Positions 25,293-33,906 of a stretch of 64,000 nt of DNA are shown here, in pieces. A model generated the notes under the pieces. The model ran no database searches, was not told the origin of the DNA, and saw nothing but the letters and a program-made list of their open reading frames with translations. Within the stretch, counting starts at the first letter, position 1; each line of letters begins with the position of its first letter. The stretch is from Chloroflexota bacterium (GTDB taxonomy: Bacteria; Chloroflexota; Anaerolineae; Anaerolineales; Anaerolineaceae): the NCBI GenBank assembly GCA_021779955.1, contig JAJXZS010000001.1:19355-83354 (forward strand), given 5' to 3'. The position numbers and the translations under genes were made by a program.

Positions 25293-27014
25293 ATGGACAA
25301 CAACCAGGCAGAGATCAATAAGGGAAATACATCCATCGGGTTTGTCGTTGGGGGCGGGCTCAAAGATAACCTGTTCGTACGTCTAACCGTACCTGCGGAA
25401 GAAGTGCAGGAGGGCGGCTTTGTGGTCATCAAGAGCAGCGATTGGAAGTTCTACGGCATCGTGGTTGACCTGCAACTCGGCGCAACGGATCCCCGGTATG
25501 CCGAAAACCGCGGCGATTCCCGTTTTTCGCCTGCGGTCAGCCGCCTGTTAGCCCAGCAGACGCTTTACACCAATCTCGTTGTGCTGCCTTCCTTGATGAT
25601 CGAGTCATTTCCAGAGTTCAGCGATCCGGATTATCCGGAGTGGCGCGAGGCGCATCCCGAGGATCCGGGCCCCATGCCCATCAAAACCGTACCTGCGCAT
25701 CACAGCGATGCGTGGCTTGCATCTGCAAACGATGTGGCGGCGATCTTTGGCGAGCCGGGTGTGGGCGGTAATTTTGTCATCGGGCGCACTCGCGAGCAGG
25801 ATCACCCTGTGTGTATCGATCTGGATTCATTTGTGAAACGCAGCGCCGGGATCTTTGGAGCCACGGGATCGGGTAAGTCTTTCCTCACCCGCATGGTCCT
25901 GGCAGGGCTCATCCAGCGCAACAAGGTTGCTGTTTTGGTGTATGACATGCATAACGAGTACGGCTTCGACGATACATCGTCGGACACCGGCAAGCCGGTC
26001 GCGGGTCTCAAGGGCAAGTTCCAGAGCAAGGTGCGCGTCGTGGCGCTTGGCAGGAATTCCACGATCCGCGATCATACACCCGATTTCCACCTCGAACTTC
26101 ATGAATCCGATATCCAACCCGAAGATATCGAGATGCTCACCCGCGAGCTGAATCTGCGCGAGACAACTCCGACCACCCTCGATGCGCTGGTGCATAGCTT
26201 TGGTCATGAGAATTGGTTCCACGAATTCAAGGCGCTGAAGGTTGGCCTGGTCATTGAAAATGAAGATGGCAAGAAAGTCCCGGCGCCCGGAAGTGTGGCT
26301 TATTGGGCAAACGCTGAGGGCGTAAATATCGCCGCCGCGGAAGGGCTGCACCAAAAGCTGAACCGTGTCTTCAACCTGCCGTACGTAATCCCGGACGCCA
26401 ATGCCGTACCGGGGACAAACCTGAGCGAGGTGATCAAAGCGCTGCAAAACGGACAGCATATCATCCTCTCGTTTGGCGAATACGAGCGCGACCTGGATTA
26501 CCTGCTCGTTTCCAACCTGCTCACGCGCAAGATCCGTGAAGCCTGGGAAAAGACCACAAACGATTTCCGCAGCCACGGAGGCAAAGAACCGCGCCCGCTG
26601 GTGATCGCCGTGGAGGAGGCTCACAAACTGCTCAACCGCGAAATGGCAGCCCAGACGAGCTTCAGCACCATTGCCCGCGAAATGCGGAAGTACTATGTGA
26701 CCCTGCTGATCATCGACCAGCGCCCCTCGCAAATCTACGACGAGGTGATGTCGCAATTGGGCACCCGCATCTCCGGCTCATTGGGCGATGAGAACGATAT
26801 CGCCGCAGTGCTTTCGGGGCTGGCAGGCCGCGATGCACTGCGGACAATGCTGGCTCGTCTGCAGCCAAAAGAGGAAATCCTGCTCCTGGGTTGGGGCGTT
26901 CCCATGCCGATCCTGGTGCGCTCGAGAAGGTATGATCAGGCGTTCTGGGATGAGCTACTTCCGCGCAAGGCAAACCTCAGCGCCGAGCAGAGCTTGAAGG
27001 ATTTGGGATATTGA
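25293..27014 (+). CDS. herA: HerA-type hexameric DNA translocase
   Basis: 573 residues. The N-terminal HAS barrel (residues ~10-80) is followed by a RecA-like/FtsK-HerA ATPase core with Walker A FGATGSGKSFLTRM and Walker B PLVIAVEEAHKLL, and LIIDQRPSQIYDEVMSQLGTRI as the arginine-containing segment. The C-terminus (LGWGVPMPILVRSR) is typical of HerA. It pumps DNA to NurA, coupling ATP hydrolysis to end resection. It is the last gene of the operon, 46 bp before a converging gene. Confidence 0.93.
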   Translation: MDNNQAEINKGNTSIGFVVGGGLKDNLFVRLTVPAEEVQEGGFVVIKSSDWKFYGIVVDLQLGATDPRYAENRGDSRFSPAVSRLLAQQTLYTNLVVLPSLMIESFPEFSDPDYPEWREAHPEDPGPMPIKTVPAHHSDAWLASANDVAAIFGEPGVGGNFVIGRTREQDHPVCIDLDSFVKRSAGIFGATGSGKSFLTRMVLAGLIQRNKVAVLVYDMHNEYGFDDTSSDTGKPVAGLKGKFQSKVRVVALGRNSTIRDHTPDFHLELHESDIQPEDIEMLTRELNLRETTPTTLDALVHSFGHENWFHEFKALKVGLVIENEDGKKVPAPGSVAYWANAEGVNIAAAEGLHQKLNRVFNLPYVIPDANAVPGTNLSEVIKALQNGQHIILSFGEYERDLDYLLVSNLLTRKIREAWEKTTNDFRSHGGKEPRPLVIAVEEAHKLLNREMAAQTSFSTIAREMRKYYVTLLIIDQRPSQIYDEVMSQLGTRISGSLGDENDIAAVLSGLAGRDALRTMLARLQPKEEILLLGWGVPMPILVRSRRYDQAFWDELLPRKANLSAEQSLKDLGY

Positions 27015-27059
27015 ACCGGATCAAAGGAATTTTCGCAGCGGCTTTGCGCTGCCAGTAAA

Positions 27060-28682
27060 TCAGCCGGGATTTTTGAGATCGCACTGATTCAAGAATAAAA
27101 TGTACCCATCTTCGCCGTCGTAGAAGAGGTAGTGCTGACTCTTAAGGCTGTCTGCCGATTCCTGGGTGATCGGGTCGGCATAGCTCTCATATGCGTCTGC
27201 CCGCCCCGCCGGGAAGACGATTGCTGCAGCACACTGATTTTCCAGCGTCGAAGTCAGGTCACCCAGGCTGCTTACAGGGTAACACCCCCCATCCTCTTTG
27301 CTCTCTGCGAGGCAATAGGGGTAACGGTTGGTATAGAAAAGCACAGCATCGGGCGCATTCGAAACAAGGATCGCATCAGTAGGCAGCAGGTCGATCTGGC
27401 CAAAGATCGAGGCGTTCCTCCATGCGCGAGAAGCATACCCTCCCGAATAGTTGCCAGTCGAGACAAGGTACTCCTTTAGCGGAATGGTGTTGAAAACGAC
27501 GAAAAACAAGCTCACGAAGAGCGCCAGGCCGCTTGAGAGTAGAACCCTGTTGGAGAGTGAACCAATGGAGATGGCTGCTCCGATCAGCATGCCTACCACC
27601 GCAGGAATAAGCGGAGCCAGCATCCTGGCATTGATGTCGATGATCACAGTCGAGAAGGCATAGGACGCAACCAACACCACAAAGTAGCAGGCTATATAAA
27701 GCATGAACGATACCGTGACGATGAATCCTGCTTCCGGTTTCTCTTTCCTGCGGATGCGCCTGATCGTCACCGCAAATGCCGCTGCGATCAGCAGCAGGAA
27801 CAAAACAGCGAGAACCGGTGTGAAGAAATCTGCCCGGATGCCCGGGATCATACCTGTGCGGTATGGAAACCAGTACTTCAGCGTACTATAAGCTGTGCGG
27901 ATGGCCTCAACGATCTTCGCCGGGGTAGAGCTGTTGAAAATGGCTGAACGACCGCCGGTAGTCGTGCGCTCAAGGCTCTGAATCCCTGCCCAGAGCAGCA
28001 TCGGCAGCCCACTTAAGAATGTATAGATCAGCGCCCACAACCCCCGCTTCTTGAAGGCCGCGTCCGAAAAGATGAGGATGGTCAGAAAACCTGCTGCAGA
28101 AAGGGCTGCGAATGCGAAGCGGGTTATGAACGCCAATCCGCCGAGCACGCCGCCAACGATAATCCACTTGAGCGAGCCCCTTTTCACCCCGAGGATCAAA
28201 AATAGAATCCCCGGGATTCCCAGGAGCATCGCCAGCGGCTCAGACATGATGCTCGTGAATAAGCTGGCAAGCGGAGCAGAAATTGCACTGGCAAGCGCGA
28301 ATAAAATCGCTGCTACCCATTGGCCGGTGATTTTGAAAAACAACCAGCCGGAAAGGAATACAAACAAGCTGGCGAAAAAGATATCCAGGAATCTGGATGC
28401 ATTGATCAGGTCGATATTCAGTTTGGCGAAAACACTCAGGAGCATCGGAAAGAGCGGCGCATGCAGCGTCAATGGCGAGTAACTCAAATCGGGCATCGAA
28501 ACGCTGACTCCATGGATGGATGCCAGGTTGCGGGCTGCAGAGAAAAACGCTGCAGAATCACTATACCCCCAGGGGGCAAACTGCGTGCAACTCGCAATAT
28601 AGACACCCACTCCAATGGACAGCGCGATGAGGAGAAGCATGAAAGCAAGCATCGACTTCGACAAGCGCAGGGGTCTTTTCAC
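27060..28682 (-). CDS. GT-C-type glycosyltransferase-like membrane protein
   Basis: 540 residues with a GTG start after GGAG. A signal-like first helix is followed by an acidic loop WGYSDSAAFFSAARNLA, which fits the catalytic Asp loop of lipid-phosphosugar-dependent transferases (PMT/GT39-like). About eleven more helices follow, with basic loops (IRRIRRKEKPE). The C-terminal ~110 residues are extracytoplasmic and mixed (FYTNRYPYCLAESKEDGGC). The donor and acceptor are not known. It is monocistronic. Confidence 0.7.
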   Translation of the reverse strand: MKRPLRLSKSMLAFMLLLIALSIGVGVYIASCTQFAPWGYSDSAAFFSAARNLASIHGVSVSMPDLSYSPLTLHAPLFPMLLSVFAKLNIDLINASRFLDIFFASLFVFLSGWLFFKITGQWVAAILFALASAISAPLASLFTSIMSEPLAMLLGIPGILFLILGVKRGSLKWIIVGGVLGGLAFITRFAFAALSAAGFLTILIFSDAAFKKRGLWALIYTFLSGLPMLLWAGIQSLERTTTGGRSAIFNSSTPAKIVEAIRTAYSTLKYWFPYRTGMIPGIRADFFTPVLAVLFLLLIAAAFAVTIRRIRRKEKPEAGFIVTVSFMLYIACYFVVLVASYAFSTVIIDINARMLAPLIPAVVGMLIGAAISIGSLSNRVLLSSGLALFVSLFFVVFNTIPLKEYLVSTGNYSGGYASRAWRNASIFGQIDLLPTDAILVSNAPDAVLFYTNRYPYCLAESKEDGGCYPVSSLGDLTSTLENQCAAAIVFPAGRADAYESYADPITQESADSLKSQHYLFYDGEDGYILFLNQCDLKNPG

Positions 28683-28805
28683 ATATTCTCCGGTGCAGGA
28701 TGATAAAGCACGAAATACCGCCAGAGGGATATTATAAAGGATAGTTCGCGGTATGGATAACCCCGCATCAAATCATGACCATCAAGTTTCAGAAGGCCAA
28801 TCCGG

Positions 28806-29252
28806 CTATTTCGGCAGGACGAGATATAAGAGCAACGCACAGGCCAGGCCAGTCAGAACACCGCCTGCCACCTCAACCGGTGTATGCCCCAACATGACCT
28901 TGAGGTCGCTTTCCTGTAGAGGACGCCCTGCAAAGATCTCCTGGATGATCATATTGATGCGTTCGGCGTGAATTCCTGCCTGGCGGCGAACACCCGCAGC
29001 ATCATAAACAACAATCATCGTTACCGCCACGGCCAGTGCGAAAGTCGGCTGGTCGAAACCATGAAAAAGGCCGATCGCCAGAGTTGTAGATGTGATTAAA
29101 GCAGCGTGTGAACTTGGCATCCCCCCTGTGCCAAAAACCAACGCCCAGTTCCACTTGCGATTGAGCAAATAGTAAATGGGCAGCTTGAGCAGTGAAGCAG
29201 CAATGAAAGCTGCGAAAAGAGCTGTCAGTTCAGGGTAACGGGCAAAGATCAT
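28806..29252 (-). CDS. Divergent PAP2-family membrane protein
   Basis: 148 residues with four helices. Motifs of the divergent PAP2 (DUF212) family: FGTGGMPSSHAALITSTT, VVYDAAGVRRQAG and LGHTPVEVAGGVLTG. These correspond to the catalytic blocks of lipid phosphatases. The start overlaps xseB's stop by 4 bp, so it is the last gene of the xseA-xseB-pap2 unit. The substrate is probably a prenyl or lipid phosphate. Confidence 0.88.
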   Translation of the reverse strand: MIFARYPELTALFAAFIAASLLKLPIYYLLNRKWNWALVFGTGGMPSSHAALITSTTLAIGLFHGFDQPTFALAVAVTMIVVYDAAGVRRQAGIHAERINMIIQEIFAGRPLQESDLKVMLGHTPVEVAGGVLTGLACALLLYLVLPK

Positions 29253-29482
29253 TCTTGTTCCTCGACAGCAGATTTACCGGACGGGTTGAGCTGTTTAATC
29301 TTTAGTTCTGCATTATCGAGAAGGTCCGCGCAAAATTGCGAAAGTAATTGACCGCGCTCATACAGCTTGAGAGCCTGTTCGAGCGGCAACTGGCCATTCT
29401 CGAGCGTTTCAATGATCGTCTCGAGTTCGGCAAAGGCCTGTTCATAGGTTAATCCACTGATTTCGGTCTTCTTTTCGTTCAT
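29249..29482 (-). CDS. xseB: Exodeoxyribonuclease VII small subunit
   Basis: 77 residues, the normal size. The family motif LTYEQAFAELETIIETLENGQLPLEQALKLYERGQLLSQFC is complete. Several XseB copies bind one XseA and regulate a single-strand DNA exonuclease. AGGAG precedes the start, which lies 4 bp after the xseA stop. Confidence 0.95.
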   Translation of the reverse strand: MNEKKTEISGLTYEQAFAELETIIETLENGQLPLEQALKLYERGQLLSQFCADLLDNAELKIKQLNPSGKSAVEEQE

Positions 29483-29486
29483 GGGG

Positions 29487-30725
29487 TTAATCTCCTCGTA
29501 TATCTCGAACAGGTTCGCCGCTCACCCGGGCAGGGATAATCCCATCGGATACGCGGACGTCCAGCTTGTCGTCCTGAAAGGTCTGGTTGATGGTATGTAC
29601 AATTTCTCCACCGGTACGGGTGACGATCGCATATCCGCGCTGAAGCACCGCATATGGGCTCAAAGAGCCCAGTTTTTGTTCGATGCCGCGTGTCCGTGCT
29701 TTAGACATCTGGATGAAGTGCAGAACAGCGGTCAGGCTGCGCCCATTGAGTTCATCAAGACGTTGCCGGTCGCTGCGCACCCGCATCAGAGGGCTGACCT
29801 GGACCAGATTGTGGATTGCTTCTGAAAGCTCCATCCTATACCCACGGGTGATCGCTGCCAGGGCATCGCCAAGATGCTTTGTGGTGACAGTCAATCTGTC
29901 TTTCACGTCCGCCTGGTCGGGCACAGCGAGCTCGGCAGCCGCTGTCGGCGTGGGGGCGCGGAGATCAGCCGCGAAATCGGTCAGCGTAAAATCGGTCTCG
30001 TGACCCACGCCGCTGATCGTCGGAATGCGCGAATCAGCCACCGCCCTGACCACGCGTTCATCATTGAAAGCCCAAAGGTCTTCCAGCGAGCCGCCACCGC
30101 GCGCGATAAGGATCACCTCAACCCCCGGTTCCCGGTTCAGGCGCTCGATCGCACTAATCAGCTCTGCTGGAGCCTGGTCGCCCTGCACCGCAGCAGGCGC
30201 AATCACCACCTCTACCAGCGGATAACGCCTGCGCAAAGTGTTGAGCATGTCCTGCAAGGCTGCGCCGGTAGGAGACGTGACGATGCCTATTTTCGCCGGT
30301 ACTTCCGGCAGGGGCCGTTTTCTGGCGGGGTCGAATAACCCTTCTGCTTCGAGTTTCGCCTTGAGACGTAGAAATTCCAGGTACAGCGATCCTTCTCCTG
30401 CCATGCGCACCGTGTCTACGTAAAGCTGGTAGGAGCCGTCCCGGTCATAGATCGATATGTACCCGTGGGCCTCGATTGCCGCGCCAATCTGCAGGTTGGC
30501 CGAATTTCTGCCGGCTGACGTACGCCAGATCACGCATTTGAGCGCGGAATTCTGATCTTTGAGGGTGAAATAGATGTGCCCTGAAGCGGGCCGCGATAAG
30601 TTTGATACCTCTCCCTGGACCCAAATATCGCGCAAGAGTTCGTCGCTTTCCATCCACTCGCGCAGATAGCGGGTCAGGTCACTGACAGTAATCGAAGTAA
30701 CGGGTAAAAGTGAAGGCTGTAACAT
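29487..30725 (-). CDS. xseA: Exodeoxyribonuclease VII large subunit
   Basis: 412 residues. An N-terminal OB fold (ITVSDLTRYLREWMESDELLRDIWVQGEVSNL), then the catalytic domain with KIGIVTSPTGAALQDMLNTLRRRYP, ARGGGSLEDLWAFNDERVVRAVADSRIP and GVGHETDFTLTDFAADLRAPTPTAAAEL, followed by a coiled-coil region and PYAVLQRGYAIV. The enzyme degrades single-stranded DNA to oligonucleotides. The mRNA may be leaderless: the -10 element lies 6 nt before the ATG and no ribosome site is visible. Confidence 0.96.
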   Translation of the reverse strand: MLQPSLLPVTSITVSDLTRYLREWMESDELLRDIWVQGEVSNLSRPASGHIYFTLKDQNSALKCVIWRTSAGRNSANLQIGAAIEAHGYISIYDRDGSYQLYVDTVRMAGEGSLYLEFLRLKAKLEAEGLFDPARKRPLPEVPAKIGIVTSPTGAALQDMLNTLRRRYPLVEVVIAPAAVQGDQAPAELISAIERLNREPGVEVILIARGGGSLEDLWAFNDERVVRAVADSRIPTISGVGHETDFTLTDFAADLRAPTPTAAAELAVPDQADVKDRLTVTTKHLGDALAAITRGYRMELSEAIHNLVQVSPLMRVRSDRQRLDELNGRSLTAVLHFIQMSKARTRGIEQKLGSLSPYAVLQRGYAIVTRTGGEIVHTINQTFQDDKLDVRVSDGIIPARVSGEPVRDIRGD

Positions 30726-30731
30726 ATATTT

Positions 30732-30759
30732 AGGATACTATGAAATGCACCTCTGTCAA
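30732..30759 (-). promoter_or_regulatory. Promoter of xseA (probable leaderless start)
   Basis: On the minus strand TTGACA (30759-30754), 16-bp spacer, TATCCT (30737-30732), then AAATAT and the ATG. The start codon falls where transcription should begin. Confidence 0.6.
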
Positions 30760-30887
30760 TCGCACTGGAACATTCCTAATTGCCTGCCTTTGAAACGAAC
30801 CCGCGCGGTCCCCGGAATTCCACAGCCTCTCCACAATCCCATGTTCCGCCGGGTGTACAATAGCTGAAAGCGAGTGAAAGGTGGATT

Positions 30888-31367
30888 ATGGATCATCTCT
30901 GGTCTCCGTGGCGGATGAAATACGTTACCAATAATGAATCTCCCGGCAAGTGCGTCTTTTGCGCTGCGCCTTCAGAAATCAACGAACCTGATAATCTCAT
31001 CGTGCACCTTGGAAAGCTGGCCTATGTGATCCTCAACCGTTATCCATATACCAGCGGACATCTGATGATCGTCCCTTACGTCCACCAGGCGACGATCGAG
31101 CATCTTCACGCCGATACACGGGCCGAGATGGTGGAACTGGCAAATGATGCTCTCGGAATCCTGCGCAGCGTATATCATCCTGAAGGCTTCAATATCGGGA
31201 TCAACCTCGGTTCAGCAGCAGGGGCAGGTATTGCCGAACATGTGCACATGCACGTAGTTCCCCGTTGGGACGGAGACACCAACTTCATGTCGACTGTCGC
31301 CGGTACCCGCGTCATCCCCGAAGATCTGCTCACCGCGCGCGACAAGATCAAGGCAGCCTGGAAGTAA
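30888..31367 (+). CDS. HIT-family nucleotide hydrolase/phosphorylase
   Basis: 159 residues. The start region MDHLWSPWRMKYV followed by CVFCAAPSE is typical of the bacterial AP4A-phosphorylase-like HIT group. The catalytic triad is HVHMHVVPRW, with the middle His as nucleophile. The GINLGSAAGAGIAEH segment binds the phosphate. It probably splits dinucleoside polyphosphates or AMP conjugates. AAAGGTGG precedes the ATG, and a TACAAT lies about 25 bp upstream of it. It diverges from xseA. Confidence 0.92.
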   Translation: MDHLWSPWRMKYVTNNESPGKCVFCAAPSEINEPDNLIVHLGKLAYVILNRYPYTSGHLMIVPYVHQATIEHLHADTRAEMVELANDALGILRSVYHPEGFNIGINLGSAAGAGIAEHVHMHVVPRWDGDTNFMSTVAGTRVIPEDLLTARDKIKAAWK

Positions 31368-31410
31368 AAAGGGCCGACGCACTTTTTGAGCGCAACATCT
31401 CATTAATCCT

Positions 31411-31444
31411 AAAAAGCTCCCTGATCGACTTGATCAGGGAGCTT
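31411..31444. terminator. Hairpin terminator between the HIT and lipoprotein genes
   Basis: 13-bp perfect stem (AAGCTCCCTGATC / GATCAGGGAGCTT) with a 5-nt loop; the minus side ends in five T's, so it mainly serves the lipoprotein gene, but it can stop both. Confidence 0.88.
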
Positions 31445-31464
31445 GACGTCGGATGGGTGGCTGT

Positions 31465-32139
31465 CTACGGATTGACCGCCTCGATATTGACGGTCAACTT
31501 GCACATCACTGTGCCTTCCATCGTGAGAATCCAGTTGGCACTGTACTTGCCGGCAGTCGCCGGCGCCTTCATGTCCACGATCACATTGAGAGTGCTTCCT
31601 TTTGCAACTGCGGTCGTAATATCGAAGAGATCAGCCTTGGTCTGCATCTTGGTGCCGTCGACATAGCGCAAATCCACATAGCCGACTTCCCAGTTCTTGA
31701 TGCCCGTATTCTTCACAACCCAGGCTGCGTCAAAATCGGTGTTTACAGTGATCTTGGTCCCCGCTGTGGGAGAGGTGCTTGTCACTTCGCAGCTGTAATT
31801 TGCCTGAGTGGCAGTGGCAGTTGGTTTGGCAATGGTCGGCTTGGGTGTGTTCGTAAAGGTTGGAGCGATGGGTGTCCAGGTTGCCAGCGGAGTGAAAGTG
31901 GCAGTGGGAGCAATCGTTTCAGTGATGGTTGGCGTGGAACTGGGAAATGCCAGTGCAGTGCTGGTCTGGCCGAAAGCGACCGCCTGCATCGTTTGGGTAA
32001 CTGCCGCGCCAATCGTTGCCTGCTGCGCAGCAGGATCAAGAGTAGGCACCTGGCCACCAATGCCCAGCGCACTACAGGCTGAAAGCAGCACGCCCAAAAT
32101 CAATACAACGGACAATGCAGCAAATTTGGCTGATCTCAT
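31465..32139 (-). CDS. Lipoprotein with Thr/Pro-rich stalk and NBR1-like Ig domain
   Basis: 224 residues. Signal peptide with lipobox LLSAC (Cys22). Residues ~35-110 are a Thr/Ala/Pro-rich flexible stalk (FTPLATWTPIAPTFTNTPKP). The C-terminal ~110 residues have the NBR1-type Ig-like fold: YSCEVTSTSPTAGTKITVN, FDAAWVVKNTGIKNW, YVDGTKM, then SANWILTMEGTVMCKLTVNI. It is anchored in the outer leaflet of the cytoplasmic membrane and probably binds another surface protein or polymer. AGGAG lies upstream. Confidence 0.85.
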   Translation of the reverse strand: MRSAKFAALSVVLILGVLLSACSALGIGGQVPTLDPAAQQATIGAAVTQTMQAVAFGQTSTALAFPSSTPTITETIAPTATFTPLATWTPIAPTFTNTPKPTIAKPTATATQANYSCEVTSTSPTAGTKITVNTDFDAAWVVKNTGIKNWEVGYVDLRYVDGTKMQTKADLFDITTAVAKGSTLNVIVDMKAPATAGKYSANWILTMEGTVMCKLTVNIEAVNP

Positions 32140-32332
32140 GACAAGTATTCTCCTTTACTTAATTGCATAAATAGAAACAACTATCGTTTATGACGGAAAA
32201 ACGCGGGCAAAAGTTCCCATACCATTATCCACCCTAGACATCACACTAACCATAACAAATGCCCGATATTTGCAGTGCTGCTGCAATGCTGGCTGTCCGA
32301 TAGTGCCGGCCGGTTCTGGTGGTAACCGGATG

Positions 32333-33787
32333 CTACTTCAGCAGTTCTTCAAGAATGGAGCGTGCCATGGCGGCGTCTGCCTTACCGCGCATCTTCTTCA
32401 TCACCTGGCCCACGAACCAGCCGATCAATGTCACTTTGCCGGCTTTATAGGATGCCACTTCATTCGGCGATTCAGTCAGCACTTCCTCGCAAACGGTACG
32501 AATAGCGCTGTCATCGCTGACTTTACCCAGGCCCTCTTCGCTGACGATCGCCTCCGGGGTCCTGCCCGTATCCTGCACTTTTTGCAGCAGCGACTTTCCC
32601 GTACTGATGTTTATCGTACCGCCGTCAACCAGTTTGAGCAGCGACGCGAGCGCTTGAGGCGTCAGTTTCATCTCGGATGGATTGAGCCCCTGTTCGTTGA
32701 TCATGCGAAGAACGTCATTCATCAACCAGTTGGATACCTTTTTGGGATCCCCACCATAGTCTTTGACCGCCTCTTCATAATAATCCGAGAGCCTGCGCTC
32801 GCCGGTGAGGATATCAGCATCGTATTCGGGTAAGCCGTATTGTTCCACGAAACGCGCTCGCCTTTGAAGCGGCAGTTCTGGAAAACCGGCAAGGATCTTT
32901 GCTTTCCACTCTTCAGTCATGCGGATGGGCAGCAGATCGGGTTCTCTGAAGTAGCGGTAATCTGCCTCGGTCTCCTTGGAGCGCATCTTCTTGAGCGATC
33001 CCGTATCTTCGTCCCACTCGAGCGTCCATGCTTCGATGCGGTGGCCTGCTTCGACTTCGCGCACCTGGCGGTCGATCTCGGTGGCGATGGCGTCGCGCAC
33101 CGCTTCGATCGAATTCACGTTCTTGATCTCTGTCTTCGGGTTGAGAACAGTCTCGCCTTTGACGCGAATGGAAACGTTCGCATCACAGCGCAGGTGAGCC
33201 TTCTCCATATCCGCCTCTGAAATGCCCAACCAGCGCAGAAGCTGGCGCAATCGGATCAGATATTGGGCGGCTTCATCGGCAGTCCGCAGGTCAGGCCCAG
33301 TCACCATTTCAACCAGCGGCACGCCGCAGCGGTTGAAATCGATAAAACGGCGGTTACCCGCGTTCTTGGTTTTGCCTGCATCCTCTTCGATATGGAGTTT
33401 CCAAATGCTCACCCGCCGGATATAGGCTTTTTTATCGAATGAGTTCGCAGCAGGAATCGGAAGGTCGAGGTATCCGCCCTTGCCGAGGGATTGATCGAAC
33501 TGGGAAATCTGATAGCCCTTGGGCAGATCAGGATAAAAATAATTTTTGCGGTCGAAATAGGAGAGCGGTTGTATCTCGGAATGCATCGCATTGGCAAGCA
33601 CGACAGCTTTTTCGACGACGGCCTTATTCAGCACAGGCAGCACACCGGGCAGCCCGCAGCAGACCGGGCAGATATTGGTGTTCGGTTCATCCGCCCACGA
33701 ATCCGCCTTGCAAGAGCAGAAAATCTTGGTTTTGGTGTTTAGCTGAATATGCGTTTCAAGCCCGATAACCGCTTCGTATTCTGTCAT
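32333..33787 (-). CDS. gatB: Asp-tRNA(Asn)/Glu-tRNA(Gln) amidotransferase subunit B
   Basis: 484 residues. Signature blocks are YEAVIGLETHIQLNTKTKIFCSC, CPVCCGLPGVLPVLN (zinc site region), YPDLPKGYQISQFD and RCDANVSIRVKG. The C-terminal YqeY-like tail is KVTLIGWFVGQVMKKMRGKAD. GatB binds the mischarged tRNA and activates its carboxylate. It is last in gatC-gatA-gatB, 119 bp after gatA, with its own GTGAGGA site. Confidence 0.96.
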   Translation of the reverse strand: MTEYEAVIGLETHIQLNTKTKIFCSCKADSWADEPNTNICPVCCGLPGVLPVLNKAVVEKAVVLANAMHSEIQPLSYFDRKNYFYPDLPKGYQISQFDQSLGKGGYLDLPIPAANSFDKKAYIRRVSIWKLHIEEDAGKTKNAGNRRFIDFNRCGVPLVEMVTGPDLRTADEAAQYLIRLRQLLRWLGISEADMEKAHLRCDANVSIRVKGETVLNPKTEIKNVNSIEAVRDAIATEIDRQVREVEAGHRIEAWTLEWDEDTGSLKKMRSKETEADYRYFREPDLLPIRMTEEWKAKILAGFPELPLQRRARFVEQYGLPEYDADILTGERRLSDYYEEAVKDYGGDPKKVSNWLMNDVLRMINEQGLNPSEMKLTPQALASLLKLVDGGTINISTGKSLLQKVQDTGRTPEAIVSEEGLGKVSDDSAIRTVCEEVLTESPNEVASYKAGKVTLIGWFVGQVMKKMRGKADAAMARSILEELLK

Positions 33788-33906
33788 AAATCCTCACGCC
33801 TTCCCATCTGCGGAAGAGCAAATTAGTCCTATCAATCCTCGAAAGCATCTTGAATCATGCCAATTATCGAAATATCAGCAGATTCCTGTAACGATGCCAA
33901 CTCCTG

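Noticed and set aside
31465..32139. Frames on the plus strand opposite the lipoprotein gene (31453-32170)
   Set aside because: Antisense shadows of a Thr/Pro-rich gene; no ribosome site, and the lipobox and Ig domain on the minus strand are clear.
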